Assembly (NCBI GenBank): GCA_049652385.1
Contig: JBASDX010000009.1
Location: 186,001-250,000 of the forward strand
DNA: 64,000 nucleotides
Direction of reading: 5' to 3'
Origin: DMER64 sp049652385
GTDB taxonomy: Bacteria > Bacteroidota > Bacteroidia > Bacteroidales > UBA932
Below, piece by piece: positions 43,902 through 52,211 of this stretch. A program made the translations under genes and the position numbers. How positions within the stretch are numbered: position 1 is the first letter of the stretch; each line of letters starts with the position of its first letter. The notes below the pieces were generated by a model, which saw nothing but the letters and a program-made list of their open reading frames with translations, was not told where the DNA came from and did not search any database.

Positions 43902-45761
43902 ATGGTTAACGTGGCAGACCAATTGGTTCTTTTACCGCATGACAGCGGAGTGTATCGCTTTCTTGACAAAGAGGGAAAGGTCATTTATGTTGGCAAGGCA
44001 AAAGATTTGAAAAAACGTGTAACACAGTACTTTTCCGCAGGTAAAAATGTATCGGTCAAAACGCAACGAATGGTCAGCCGCATATATGCTTTGGACTATG
44101 TGGTAGTAGATTCGGAAAGCGATGCTTTGCTGCTGGAAAACAATTTGATTAAAGAGTTGCAGCCCCGGTATAATGTGTTGCTAAAGGATGACAAAACGTT
44201 TCCATGGATTTGCATCAAAAAAGAGCCTTTTCCCAGGGTTTTTCAAACGAGAAAAGTTGTGAAGGACGGTTCGTTGTATTTTGGCCCTTATACGAGCGCG
44301 TACTATTGCAAGCAATTGTTGCAACTCATTCATGCTCTGTATCCCCTGCGAACGTGTTCGTTGGTGCTGACTCCCAAAGCCATAGCTTCCGGTAAATACA
44401 GAAAATGTTTGCAAGCGCACATAGGCCGGTGTCTGGCTCCTTGTGTTGGGGAAGAAACGCAGGAGCGGTACAACGGTTATATAACGTCTGTCATCAGCAT
44501 TTTGAAAGGTGATGTTTCTTTTGTGCGTTCCTTGCTGGAAAAACAAATGGACAAAGCATCAAATGCGTTGGATTTTGAGCAAGCCCAAAAATACAAGGAA
44601 CAACTGGATATTTTGACGCGTTATCAGACAAAGTCGGTCATCGTCAATCCTCGTCTGCCCAATCTGGATGTTTTCAGTCTTGTGGTGGATACCGTTACTT
44701 TCCTGGCTTTCGGGAATTTCATGCGTGTTGCCGGAGGTGCTGTCATTCAATCTATAAACAGCAAATACAAGTTGCAGATAGAGGAGGATCCGGCCTCTTT
44801 GCTGAGTTTGTTTATGGCGGACATGAAGGAAAAGCTTAACGGTTTGTCCGCTGTCATTCTCGTACCCTTTATGCCGGAAGCCGTGCCCGGGCATTACGAC
44901 ATCCAAATACCTCAAAAAGGCGACAAACAGAAACTGCTGGCATTAAGCCAGCGTAATGTCAAAAGTTACAAAGCAGAACAGCTGCGCTTGATGGAAATCC
45001 GTGACAGAAGCTCGGCTCGTGAGAAAAGGAAGGCAAAGATTCTGGCTCAGATGCGCGAAGATTTGCGTATGAAGGAAATCCCGATTCATATAGAATGTTT
45101 TGACAATTCCAATTTACAGGGTTCGCATCCCGTAAATGCATGTGTAGTGTTCAGGGATGCCCTTCCCAGCAAAAAAGAATACCGCCATTTTGTTGTTAAA
45201 AATGTGACCGGCCCTGATGATTATGCCAGTATGAGAGAAGTTGTAACGCGTCGTTATCGCCGTTTACTGCATGAAAACAAGCCGCTGCCTCAATTGGTGG
45301 TGGTTGATGGTGGAAAAGGACAGTTGTCTGCCGCATACGGAGCTCTGGAACAATTGGAGTTGACGGAAAGTATAACAGTAGTGGGTTTGGCGGAAAAGAT
45401 GGAAGGTATTCACCTGGCCACCGATAAAACGCCTTTGTTTCCCGACAAAAATTCTTCTACGCTGCGTTTACTCATGCAGCTGCGCAATGAGGCACACCGA
45501 TTCAGTCTTACTTTTCACAGAAAAAAGAGAGAAAAGAGTATGGTGAAATCTGTTTTGTCGGATATCCCCGGCGTAGGTCCCCGCACCACAGAAAAACTTC
45601 TGGAGCATTTTGGCAGTGTGGCCAACATCAAAAAAGCCGATGTCGAGAACCTGCAGCGCGTCGTGTCTCCACGTTTAGCCAAGACCATTGCGGACTTTTT
45701 TTCGGAGTGGCGCACCGAATCAGATCCGGCGCGCCATGCGGCGCGCCATGCGGCGCGCTAG
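43902..45761 (+). CDS. uvrC: Excinuclease ABC subunit UvrC
   Basis: 619-aa nucleotide excision repair nuclease. N-terminal GIY-YIG domain (GVYRFLDKEGKVIYVGKAKD, 16-35), Cys-rich loop (KYRKCLQAHIGRCLAPCVG), UVR motif (DFEQAQKYKEQLDIL), RNase H-like C-terminal nuclease domain (ECFDNSNLQGSHPV, VVDGGKGQLSAA) and tandem helix-hairpin-helix near 555-600 (DIPGVGPRTTEKLLEHFGS). The last 17 residues (RTESDPARHAARHAAR preceded by W) are encoded by a palindromic element and a duplicated 12-mer, not by family sequence. The stop codon overlaps the yidD stop. Confidence 0.98.
   Translation: MVNVADQLVLLPHDSGVYRFLDKEGKVIYVGKAKDLKKRVTQYFSAGKNVSVKTQRMVSRIYALDYVVVDSESDALLLENNLIKELQPRYNVLLKDDKTFPWICIKKEPFPRVFQTRKVVKDGSLYFGPYTSAYYCKQLLQLIHALYPLRTCSLVLTPKAIASGKYRKCLQAHIGRCLAPCVGEETQERYNGYITSVISILKGDVSFVRSLLEKQMDKASNALDFEQAQKYKEQLDILTRYQTKSVIVNPRLPNLDVFSLVVDTVTFLAFGNFMRVAGGAVIQSINSKYKLQIEEDPASLLSLFMADMKEKLNGLSAVILVPFMPEAVPGHYDIQIPQKGDKQKLLALSQRNVKSYKAEQLRLMEIRDRSSAREKRKAKILAQMREDLRMKEIPIHIECFDNSNLQGSHPVNACVVFRDALPSKKEYRHFVVKNVTGPDDYASMREVVTRRYRRLLHENKPLPQLVVVDGGKGQLSAAYGALEQLELTESITVVGLAEKMEGIHLATDKTPLFPDKNSSTLRLLMQLRNEAHRFSLTFHRKKREKSMVKSVLSDIPGVGPRTTEKLLEHFGSVANIKKADVENLQRVVSPRLAKTIADFFSEWRTESDPARHAARHAAR
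45709..45759. repeat. Palindromic element plus 12-nt direct repeat forming the UvrC tail
   Basis: 45709-45735 matches the 27-nt palindrome at 35759 except at two bases (plus the free centre base). Two copies of ATGCGGCGCGCC/T follow directly (45736-45747, 45748-45759). The whole stretch is translated as the last 17 residues of UvrC and ends at the shared uvrC/yidD stop. Confidence 0.85.
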
Positions 45762-46048
45762 GGGACCGGGTCGTAGCCGCCACCGCCCCAAGGATTGCAG
45801 CGCAGGATACGTCTGACAGCCAGATATAAACCTTTAAACGGGCCGTGTTTTTTCAGGGCTTCTACGGCGTAGGCCGAGCAGGTGGGAGTAAAACGGCAGG
45901 AGGCCGGGGTAAAGGGCGAAATGCAAAGCCGATAACACTTAACCAACAGAATCAGAGGCAGACTCAATACTTTTTTGACAGAGGTCAGCAAAGTACGAAA
46001 GCAAGACTTCCATTTTGCGTTTTGTGTAGTTCCACGGCTTGATTTCAT
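45758..46048 (-). CDS. yidD: Membrane protein insertion efficiency factor YidD
   Basis: 96-aa peripheral membrane protein aiding YidC-dependent insertion. Hallmarks: LVKCYRLCISPFTPASCRFTPTCS-type core, EALKKHGPFKGLYLAVRRIL and the terminal CNPWGGGGYDPVP. The start is uncertain: ATG at 46048 is used, giving a 110-nt overlap with rnpA in another frame; ATG at 46096 is a longer alternative with no family support. rnpA-yidD adjacency is conserved across bacteria. Confidence 0.92.
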   Translation of the reverse strand: MKSSRGTTQNAKWKSCFRTLLTSVKKVLSLPLILLVKCYRLCISPFTPASCRFTPTCSAYAVEALKKHGPFKGLYLAVRRILRCNPWGGGGYDPVP

Positions 46049-46373
46049 GAGGTAAATATATGCATAATAACAGAAGTGTCTGACCGGATTGCTCAAGTGC
46101 CGGTTTCAACAGGTGCGGATATTGAAGCCGGAACGATTCCCTGAGCCTTCTTTTGATCAAATTTCTATGTACGGCAGATTTCAGCCTTTTTTTTGAAACG
46201 GAAAAAGCGATACGGCACAGAGAAACGTCAGGGTGTTCCGGTTTATGCAAGCGGTAGAAAACCCGAAAAGGACCCGAAACAAACGTATTACCTTCCAGAA
46301 AAAGCGAATCGATTGCTTTTTTGGAAGACAAACGCATGCCTTTAGAAAAAGTATAGGCAATTCCGGGTTTCAT
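45939..46373 (-). CDS. rnpA: Ribonuclease P protein component
   Basis: 144-aa protein subunit of RNase P, which matures the 5' ends of tRNAs. RLSSKKAIDSLFLEG at the start, FRVFYR in the central strand and the RNA-binding RNR motif HRNLIKRRLRESFRLQ near residue 85-100 identify it. The ATG at 46373 follows the stop of the lipoprotein gene by 4 nt; the in-frame ATG at 46337 is an alternative. The 3' third overlaps yidD in another frame. Confidence 0.95.
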   Translation of the reverse strand: MKPGIAYTFSKGMRLSSKKAIDSLFLEGNTFVSGPFRVFYRLHKPEHPDVSLCRIAFSVSKKRLKSAVHRNLIKRRLRESFRLQYPHLLKPALEQSGQTLLLLCIYLPHEIKPWNYTKRKMEVLLSYFADLCQKSIESASDSVG

Positions 46374-46377
46374 AGAG

Positions 46378-46767
46378 TCAGGGTAGTTTTTTGTATTCCA
46401 ATACAGTACCCGGCTCTTCTTCACCTGCTGTGGTAAAGTAATATTCCACAACAGCTGTCATAAGGGAATCTTTTAAGGAAGTAACGAGCCATTCCTGGAA
46501 AAGGTCTTGCTTTCCCTCAAAATATGTAGTCAGCTTGTTGCAATAGAATTGGTATTGTCCTTCGTAATCAATGCCCTCCTCATGCAGGACAACCGATGTA
46601 CTTGTTTTGAAATACAAGGTATTGGTTGTTTCAGGGTCATTACCGTCAACAGCTGTTAGTTCCCATTTACCGTATACCAACTCCCGGTAATGGTTGTAAT
46701 TCTTTTGACACGATGCGGCAAACAACAGCATCAAACAAACGATACACAACGCGGGTGTATGTTTCAT
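46378..46767 (-). CDS. Small lipoprotein of unknown function
   Basis: 129-aa predicted lipoprotein: signal MKHTPALCIVCLMLLFAASC with the lipobox FAASC, then a beta-rich domain (YGKWELTAVDG, YEGQYQFYCNKLTTYFEG) of lipocalin-like appearance, as in many small Bacteroidota lipoproteins. The specific family was not recognised. It starts inside the last codons of hemD (4-nt ATGA overlap) and ends 4 nt before rnpA, so it is inserted in an otherwise common hemD-rnpA-yidD order. Confidence 0.8.
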   Translation of the reverse strand: MKHTPALCIVCLMLLFAASCQKNYNHYRELVYGKWELTAVDGNDPETTNTLYFKTSTSVVLHEEGIDYEGQYQFYCNKLTTYFEGKQDLFQEWLVTSLKDSLMTAVVEYYFTTAGEEEPGTVLEYKKLP

Positions 46768-47510
46768 GATTGTTTTTCTTTCTCCAGATAGAGGGTAAGT
46801 GCTTGGGCAATAGAGGGTGCTTCCGGGGTAGGAGCCTGAAAACAAGGTTCCAGTTTGGCTTCTTTGAGTGCTGCCGCCGTAGCTTTGCCAAACGTACCGA
46901 ACAACGTGGCATTTTGTTTAAACTCGGGGAAGTTATCCAATAAAGAACGAACATCTGCCGGAGTGTAAAAAATGAGCATTTGGTATTTTTTCAAATCTAC
47001 TCCCGATAAATCTTCATTTAACGTACGTGTGAGGATGGCTTTTGTAAATGTAAGTCCTGCGTTCTCAAAGGCTTTAGGTAGATCCGGGTTATAGCAGTCA
47101 GCCAGTGTGAGCAGGAATTTTTCGTTTTTATGTTTGGAGCCAACAGCCTCTATGAGTGAAGGTATGTTTCCTTTACCAAAGAAAATTTTCCTTTTTCTGT
47201 ATACGATATATTTTTGAAGGTATAAGGCAACAGCTTCCGTAGAACAGAAGTATTTCATGGAATCGGGGATGGTAACGCGCAGTTCTTCGCTGAGGGTGAA
47301 AAAGGTATCGATAGCCGAACGTGATGTGAACACTACGGCAGTATGTTCCGTCAAATTGATGCGCTGTGCCCTGAAATCTTTTGCAGACAATCCTTGAACA
47401 CGAATAAAAGGAATGAAATCTACGTTCAGACCATATTTTTCTTTTATTTCCTCGTAAGGGGAGCACCCGTTGGGTGCAGGCTGCGAGATTAATATATTCT
47501 TGATTTTCAT
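46764..47510 (-). CDS. hemD: Uroporphyrinogen-III synthase
   Basis: 248-aa tetrapyrrole enzyme closing and inverting ring D of hydroxymethylbilane. HemD proteins are poorly conserved; the identification rests on the two-lobe pattern (KNILISQPAPNG at the start, NLTEHTAVVFTSRSAIDTFF, LDLKKYQMLIFYTPADVRSLL near residue 160, FGTFGKATAAALKEA near 205) and the DUF4271-hemD-rnpA order known from Bacteroides. The ATG at 47510 overlaps the DUF4271 stop (ATGA). A product of this pathway, the corrin cofactor, is used by NrdJ, though no cobalamin genes are here. Confidence 0.9.
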   Translation of the reverse strand: MKIKNILISQPAPNGCSPYEEIKEKYGLNVDFIPFIRVQGLSAKDFRAQRINLTEHTAVVFTSRSAIDTFFTLSEELRVTIPDSMKYFCSTEAVALYLQKYIVYRKRKIFFGKGNIPSLIEAVGSKHKNEKFLLTLADCYNPDLPKAFENAGLTFTKAILTRTLNEDLSGVDLKKYQMLIFYTPADVRSLLDNFPEFKQNATLFGTFGKATAAALKEAKLEPCFQAPTPEAPSIAQALTLYLEKEKQS

Positions 47511-48142
47511 AGGTATATCCCTGCAAACACGTATATCAATACTCCAAGGGGTATTAGTTCTAAAGTACAAAGATACAAAATCCAGAAAAAAACGGAGAAT
47601 CCCGCAGAAAGAAAAATCCTCAGGCTGCGTACGGCGTAGCTGAGGCAACTGTATGCAATAAGTACTAAAGCTATGATAAACAGGGCGTTCCCGGCAATTT
47701 TCCCAACAAGGGAAAAAGCCAGTAAAAAAGGGACAAAAGCAAAACCTGCCATTATGACGTAATCACGTCCTGTACGCTCAAGGCAGCTCGTAAAAGAGGG
47801 TTGTTCTATGACCCAGCCAATAAACTTTATGGCCAGGAACCGCAGGCCGCTCCAGGCAAACAGAACGCCTGAAATGCCTGCAAAGAGGAACGGTTTTGAC
47901 AGACCGTTCAGCACAAACGGCAACGGCGTGAGTAATGTGTCAGAAACTGTGATATAGTAGGCAAAGACAACCAAAGCATATAAGTACAAAAACAGTCGGG
48001 AAAAACGGATGTTGTCTTGCTCTTCACTTTCAAGAGAGATGTTGTAACGGAAATTACCCAGAAGCAATAGGGCCAGGGTGTCACGCGTTAACAGATAACC
48101 CAGACAAAAAACAACTACCAGCCCCAAGACGATGAAATCCAT
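47507..48142 (-). CDS. DUF4271 membrane protein
   Basis: 211-aa polytopic inner-membrane protein with about six hydrophobic segments and a short cytoplasmic loop (SLESEEQDNIRFSR, about residues 35-48). DUF4271 proteins are found directly upstream of hemD in many Bacteroidota; function unknown. The ATG at 48142 is preferred to a longer frame reaching into the DUF2723 promoter. No exact -7 box was seen upstream. Confidence 0.88.
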   Translation of the reverse strand: MDFIVLGLVVVFCLGYLLTRDTLALLLLGNFRYNISLESEEQDNIRFSRLFLYLYALVVFAYYITVSDTLLTPLPFVLNGLSKPFLFAGISGVLFAWSGLRFLAIKFIGWVIEQPSFTSCLERTGRDYVIMAGFAFVPFLLAFSLVGKIAGNALFIIALVLIAYSCLSYAVRSLRIFLSAGFSVFFWILYLCTLELIPLGVLIYVFAGIYL

Positions 48143-48183
48143 AAATACAAACAAATCCGGGCGTAAAGGTAAAAAATTTAGGC

Positions 48184-48191
48184 TACATTTG
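48184..48191 (+). promoter_or_regulatory. -7 promoter box for the DUF2723 gene
   Basis: TACATTTG, exact consensus match, 4 nt before the ATG at 48196, implying a leaderless mRNA. Confidence 0.55.
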
Positions 48192-48195
48192 TAAA

Positions 48196-51100
48196 ATGGA
48201 AACAAAGACATTCAAAAGGATAGACCTGGTAATCGGGTGGGTCGTCTTTGCCATTTCGGCTATTGTGTATCTGGCAAGCATTGAGCCTACGGCAAGCTTT
48301 TGGGATTGTGGCGAATTTATAGCTTCGTCCTATAAATTAGAGGTGGGGCATCCTCCGGGAAACCCTACATACCAATTGTTTGGAAGACTCATTTCCTTGT
48401 TTGGAGGAGGCATGCAAGCTGCATTGCTCATCAACGCCATGAGTGCTTTGGCTTCGGCTTTTTGTGTGCTGTTGCTTTTCTGGTCCATTTCCCACCTGGG
48501 AAGGAGGCTGCTGGAAGTACAACGTATTCCTTTAGATGTGGGAAATGCCATTGCCGTATGGGGAGCTGCTGCCGTTGGCGCCCTGGTGTATTCCTTTTCT
48601 GATACAGCCTGGTTTTCTGCAGTGGAGGCCGAGGTGTACGGGATGTCTTCGTTTTTTACGGCGGCGGTTTTTTGGGCCATGCTCAAATGGGAGGAAGTGG
48701 CGGACGAACCATATGCCAACCGATGGATTGTGTTGATTGCCTATTTGATGGGCTTGTCCATAGGGGTGCATCTGCTGAATCTGCTGGCTATACCGGCTCT
48801 TGTGTTTATATATTTTTACAAGAAATATCCTTTTACCTGGAAAGGTGCCATTGTAACCCTCCTGTTATCCGGGGTGCTCATAGCCTTTGTGTTGTACGGA
48901 ATTATTCCCTGGGTGCCTAAAATATCAGGCTGGTTTGACTTGTTGTTCGTAAACGTTTTCCGTTTGCCTTTTAACAGCGGTATGTTGTTTTTTGTCGTGG
49001 GTTTGCTGGCGCTTTTGTTTTGGGGTGTTTTTGCATCCCATCGCAAAGGGCAGGTACTCTGGAATACCATTTTGTTATGTGTGACGGTAATTATCATTGG
49101 TTATTCATCTTTTGCCATGGTAGTCATCCGCTCTTCTGCCAATACACCTACGAATGAAAACCAACCCGATAATCCCTTTGCTTTGGAAAGGTACCTGGCC
49201 AGGGAGCAGTATGGGTCTTCCCCATTGGTGTACGACGGGATTTATAATTCTGCCTACGATACGTGGAAAAATACCACACAATATGTCAAAATGGGAAAAC
49301 GGTACCAACGTATTAAAGGACCTGAAATGCCTGTTTATAAAGAGTCCGATAAGATGTTTTTCCCGCGGATGTGGAGTAAAAGAGAGTCGCACGCCCGTTT
49401 TTACGACGCTTACAATTCGGGAAAAGGAAAAATCAATTCGGAAGGCAAACGCATGCCGACGTTTTTGGATAATTTGACATTCTTCTTCGATTACCAGGTC
49501 CATTACATGTACTGGCGGTATTTTATGTGGAATTTTGCAGGACGGCAGAACGACATACAGGGAGTCAATCCGGGAGATCCGGTCAGGGGTAACTGGGAAT
49601 CGGGTATTGGATTCATTGATAAAATTCGCTTGGGAGATCCCTCGGGTGCACCTGATATGTTAAAAAACAACAAGGCCAAAAACCACTATTATATGTTGCC
49701 TCTGTTGTTGGGAATTATGGGATTGGTGTACCAGACCACCAGAGATAAACGCAATGCCTGGATTACGTTTTTGCTATTTTTCCTGACGGGGCTTGCCATT
49801 GTGGTATACCTTAACCAACCTCCTTACCAGCCGCGGGAACGTGATTACGCATACGCCGGCTCTTTTTATGCTTTTTCCATTTGGGTGGGTTTGGGAGTAT
49901 TGGCCTTGGCGCAAATCTTCCGGAAATTCCTGAAACCTGTGGCAGCCGGTGTGTTGGCTTCTGTGTTATGCCTGTTTGTGCCCTTTCAGATGTTGTCGCA
50001 AAACTGGGACGATCACAACCGCAGCGGACGTTATGCAGCCCGGGATTTTGCGTATAATTTCCTGAATACCTGTGATCCCAATACCAACGCCATCATTGTC
50101 ACTAACGGGGACAACGATACGTTTCCTCTTTGGTATCTGCAGGAAGTAGAGGGAGAAAGGACAGATGTGCGTGTCATGAACACATCCCTGATGGGTACGG
50201 ACTGGTATATAGACCAGATGCAATGGAGAACGTATGAATCGGCACCTGTCAAGTTTTCCATCCCGCGTGAATCGTATCTCTACGGGACCAATGAAATCCT
50301 ACCCATATACGAGAGGGTTTCTGACAGAGTTTCTGCCATCCAGGCCGTGGGAATCATGGGAAATCCCAAGGCCAAATTGCAGCTGGCGGACGGAACCATG
50401 ATCAATTATCTGCCTGCCCGTAAATTGCGGTTGCCTGTCAACAAAGAAAATGTGTTGGCGGCAGGTATTGTACCGGAAAAAGAGGCACATTTGATTCCTG
50501 ACTATATGGATCTGGATATCCCGGAAAACAAAAACACGCTGATGAAGGTAGAAATGATGTTTTTGGATTTATTGGCCAATTATGAATGGGACAGGCCCAT
50601 ATACTTTGTATCGCAAGGCGGTGACCTGAACATTGGCATTAAGGATTATTTACGCTATGACGGTATGGCGTATAAACTCATGCCCTTTAAAATAGAGGAA
50701 AAAACCAAAGGCTTCCTGGAGTACAGGGATATGGATACGGAAAAGATGTACGATTTGCTCATGAACGTATATCGCTGGGGTCGTATGGACCAACCGGATG
50801 TGTTGTTGGATTACCACGTGACGTACCTCTATCTGGTTCAGCAAGCCATACGTTATATGTATACCCGCGTTGCCAACGGACTTGTTTTGGCAGGGGAAGA
50901 AGAAAAAGCGCTGGAAGTGCTTGACAGAGGCATGGAAGTCATGCACCGTTACCCTTTACATTACGTGGTACAACCGTCCTATAATGAAGTAGGTGTCATG
51001 CAAGCTGTTGAATTGTATTATTTCCTGGGACAGCCGGAGAAAGCAAGAGCATTGGCTGTTGAATTCCTGGACGAAACGTTTAAAGCTATTGAATACTTTT

Positions 51101-51258
51101 TGCAACCGTACAAGGGCGGATTTCTTTCTGCACAAGATGCAGAATCTGCCATCAGTACGTACGTGCATGTGACTGATATTTTCTTAAACAATAATGACGA
51201 GGAACTGGGAAAGCAATACGAAGGAAAGCTGGAAGCAGTATTTGCAAGGTATAATTAA
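48196..51258 (+). CDS. DUF2723 polytopic membrane protein (glycosyltransferase C-like fold)
   Basis: 1020-aa protein of the DUF2723 family, related to protein O-mannosyltransferase-like GT-C enzymes. The N-terminus has the characteristic loop EPTASFWDCGEFIASSYKLE after the first membrane segment (Asp/Glu pair as in GT-C catalytic loops) and VGHPPGNPTYQL; about ten to twelve membrane segments extend to residue 600, followed by a periplasmic region (NAIIVTNGDNDTFPLWYLQ) and a helical, TPR-like C-terminus. A lipid-linked glycosyl transfer role is inferred from the fold; substrate unknown. Monocistronic; converges with the LuxE-like gene with an 8-nt gap. Confidence 0.87.
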   Translation: METKTFKRIDLVIGWVVFAISAIVYLASIEPTASFWDCGEFIASSYKLEVGHPPGNPTYQLFGRLISLFGGGMQAALLINAMSALASAFCVLLLFWSISHLGRRLLEVQRIPLDVGNAIAVWGAAAVGALVYSFSDTAWFSAVEAEVYGMSSFFTAAVFWAMLKWEEVADEPYANRWIVLIAYLMGLSIGVHLLNLLAIPALVFIYFYKKYPFTWKGAIVTLLLSGVLIAFVLYGIIPWVPKISGWFDLLFVNVFRLPFNSGMLFFVVGLLALLFWGVFASHRKGQVLWNTILLCVTVIIIGYSSFAMVVIRSSANTPTNENQPDNPFALERYLAREQYGSSPLVYDGIYNSAYDTWKNTTQYVKMGKRYQRIKGPEMPVYKESDKMFFPRMWSKRESHARFYDAYNSGKGKINSEGKRMPTFLDNLTFFFDYQVHYMYWRYFMWNFAGRQNDIQGVNPGDPVRGNWESGIGFIDKIRLGDPSGAPDMLKNNKAKNHYYMLPLLLGIMGLVYQTTRDKRNAWITFLLFFLTGLAIVVYLNQPPYQPRERDYAYAGSFYAFSIWVGLGVLALAQIFRKFLKPVAAGVLASVLCLFVPFQMLSQNWDDHNRSGRYAARDFAYNFLNTCDPNTNAIIVTNGDNDTFPLWYLQEVEGERTDVRVMNTSLMGTDWYIDQMQWRTYESAPVKFSIPRESYLYGTNEILPIYERVSDRVSAIQAVGIMGNPKAKLQLADGTMINYLPARKLRLPVNKENVLAAGIVPEKEAHLIPDYMDLDIPENKNTLMKVEMMFLDLLANYEWDRPIYFVSQGGDLNIGIKDYLRYDGMAYKLMPFKIEEKTKGFLEYRDMDTEKMYDLLMNVYRWGRMDQPDVLLDYHVTYLYLVQQAIRYMYTRVANGLVLAGEEEKALEVLDRGMEVMHRYPLHYVVQPSYNEVGVMQAVELYYFLGQPEKARALAVEFLDETFKAIEYFLQPYKGGFLSAQDAESAISTYVHVTDIFLNNNDEELGKQYEGKLEAVFARYN

Positions 51259-51266
51259 GCAGCTTG

Positions 51267-52211
51267 TCAAGGTTCCGTAAGCATGTTACATCCCCTGCGT
51301 TCGGCCGCAGGGATGCGTCCCAAAACTTGAAAACGCCCGTCGGGCAGACGAAATCCCAGGTCTTCCGTTTCCAGGAAGGCACAAGAATGGGTGTTGGCCC
51401 TATCTATGATATTGATGCCGCCGCGCATGCCGTCCTGCAAAAGAGCAAAAGGGTCCTGCAAATCTCTGATGAACACTTTCATGGAAGGAGGGCAGCGGAA
51501 AAAACCATCTTCCTCACAGGCGTAAGCCTGGGAAAACAGCTCGGCCATACCGTATTCGCTGTGTATGGGATTGCGGGGAAACCCTTTTTTGAGCCTTCGG
51601 TGCAGTTCTTCCCGGGATAACTCAAGGCCTCGGCCTTTCATGCCTCCCGTTTCCACAACAGTCAGCCCGGGATGAATAATCGTATGATTTTCAACAAAAT
51701 CCAACAAGGCAAAAGCAGCACCCAACAGCCAGACGGGCTGGCCGCTGCCGGCCAATTCACGTATATGTCGGCTCAACGCTTCCCCCTCGTGCAGGTAAAA
51801 CCCGTCTGTCCGGCGTCCACCGGCTTCCATGAGCGCCTGCATCATGGTTACGAGCGAGGACCCCGGACGTTCCAGGTACGAAGGCAGCAGTGCCAGGATG
51901 GTGTACTGTGAAGGGTCTCCGTAAAAGAGGCGAAAAATATCGAGGGTATTTTTCTTATACCGCTCCAGACTGTCAACGGGATGCCGGGAAGGTACCATGC
52001 CCGTAGTTGCCGAGCTGGTAAAAATATGTTCCGGCGGGGTTGGTGCGTTATAAACGGTATGGGACTTAAAAAACCGGATGGGCAGAAAGGGAATCTGCTC
52101 CGGAGAAGTAACGCCTGACGGGTCAACTCCCAGCAATTCCAGATAACGGGCATATACTGCCGTATGTTTTGCCTGAAACCGGAATAACGCTATGATATCA
52201 GATGCTTTCAT
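51267..52211 (-). CDS. LuxE/acyl-protein synthetase-like adenylating enzyme
   Basis: 314-aa member of the LuxE acyl-protein synthetase family (ANL-type adenylation fold). The P-loop-like adenylation motif is FTSSATTGMVPSRHPV near residue 65, and the second half has VETGGMKGRG, IHSEYGMAELFSQAY and RRGCNMLTEP at the C-terminus, which parallel the ANL A5-A8 motifs. It presumably activates a carboxylate, perhaps an acyl group; no reductase (LuxC) partner is present. Its start overlaps the GH3-family gene stop by 14 nt, so two different adenylating enzymes are translationally coupled. Confidence 0.85.
   Translation of the reverse strand: MKASDIIALFRFQAKHTAVYARYLELLGVDPSGVTSPEQIPFLPIRFFKSHTVYNAPTPPEHIFTSSATTGMVPSRHPVDSLERYKKNTLDIFRLFYGDPSQYTILALLPSYLERPGSSLVTMMQALMEAGGRRTDGFYLHEGEALSRHIRELAGSGQPVWLLGAAFALLDFVENHTIIHPGLTVVETGGMKGRGLELSREELHRRLKKGFPRNPIHSEYGMAELFSQAYACEEDGFFRCPPSMKVFIRDLQDPFALLQDGMRGGINIIDRANTHSCAFLETEDLGFRLPDGRFQVLGRIPAAERRGCNMLTEP

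Noticed and set aside
46070..46100. Diverged copy of the palindromic element near the longer yidD start
   Set aside because: Only partial similarity (ATCCGGT plus scattered matches) and no inverted partner.
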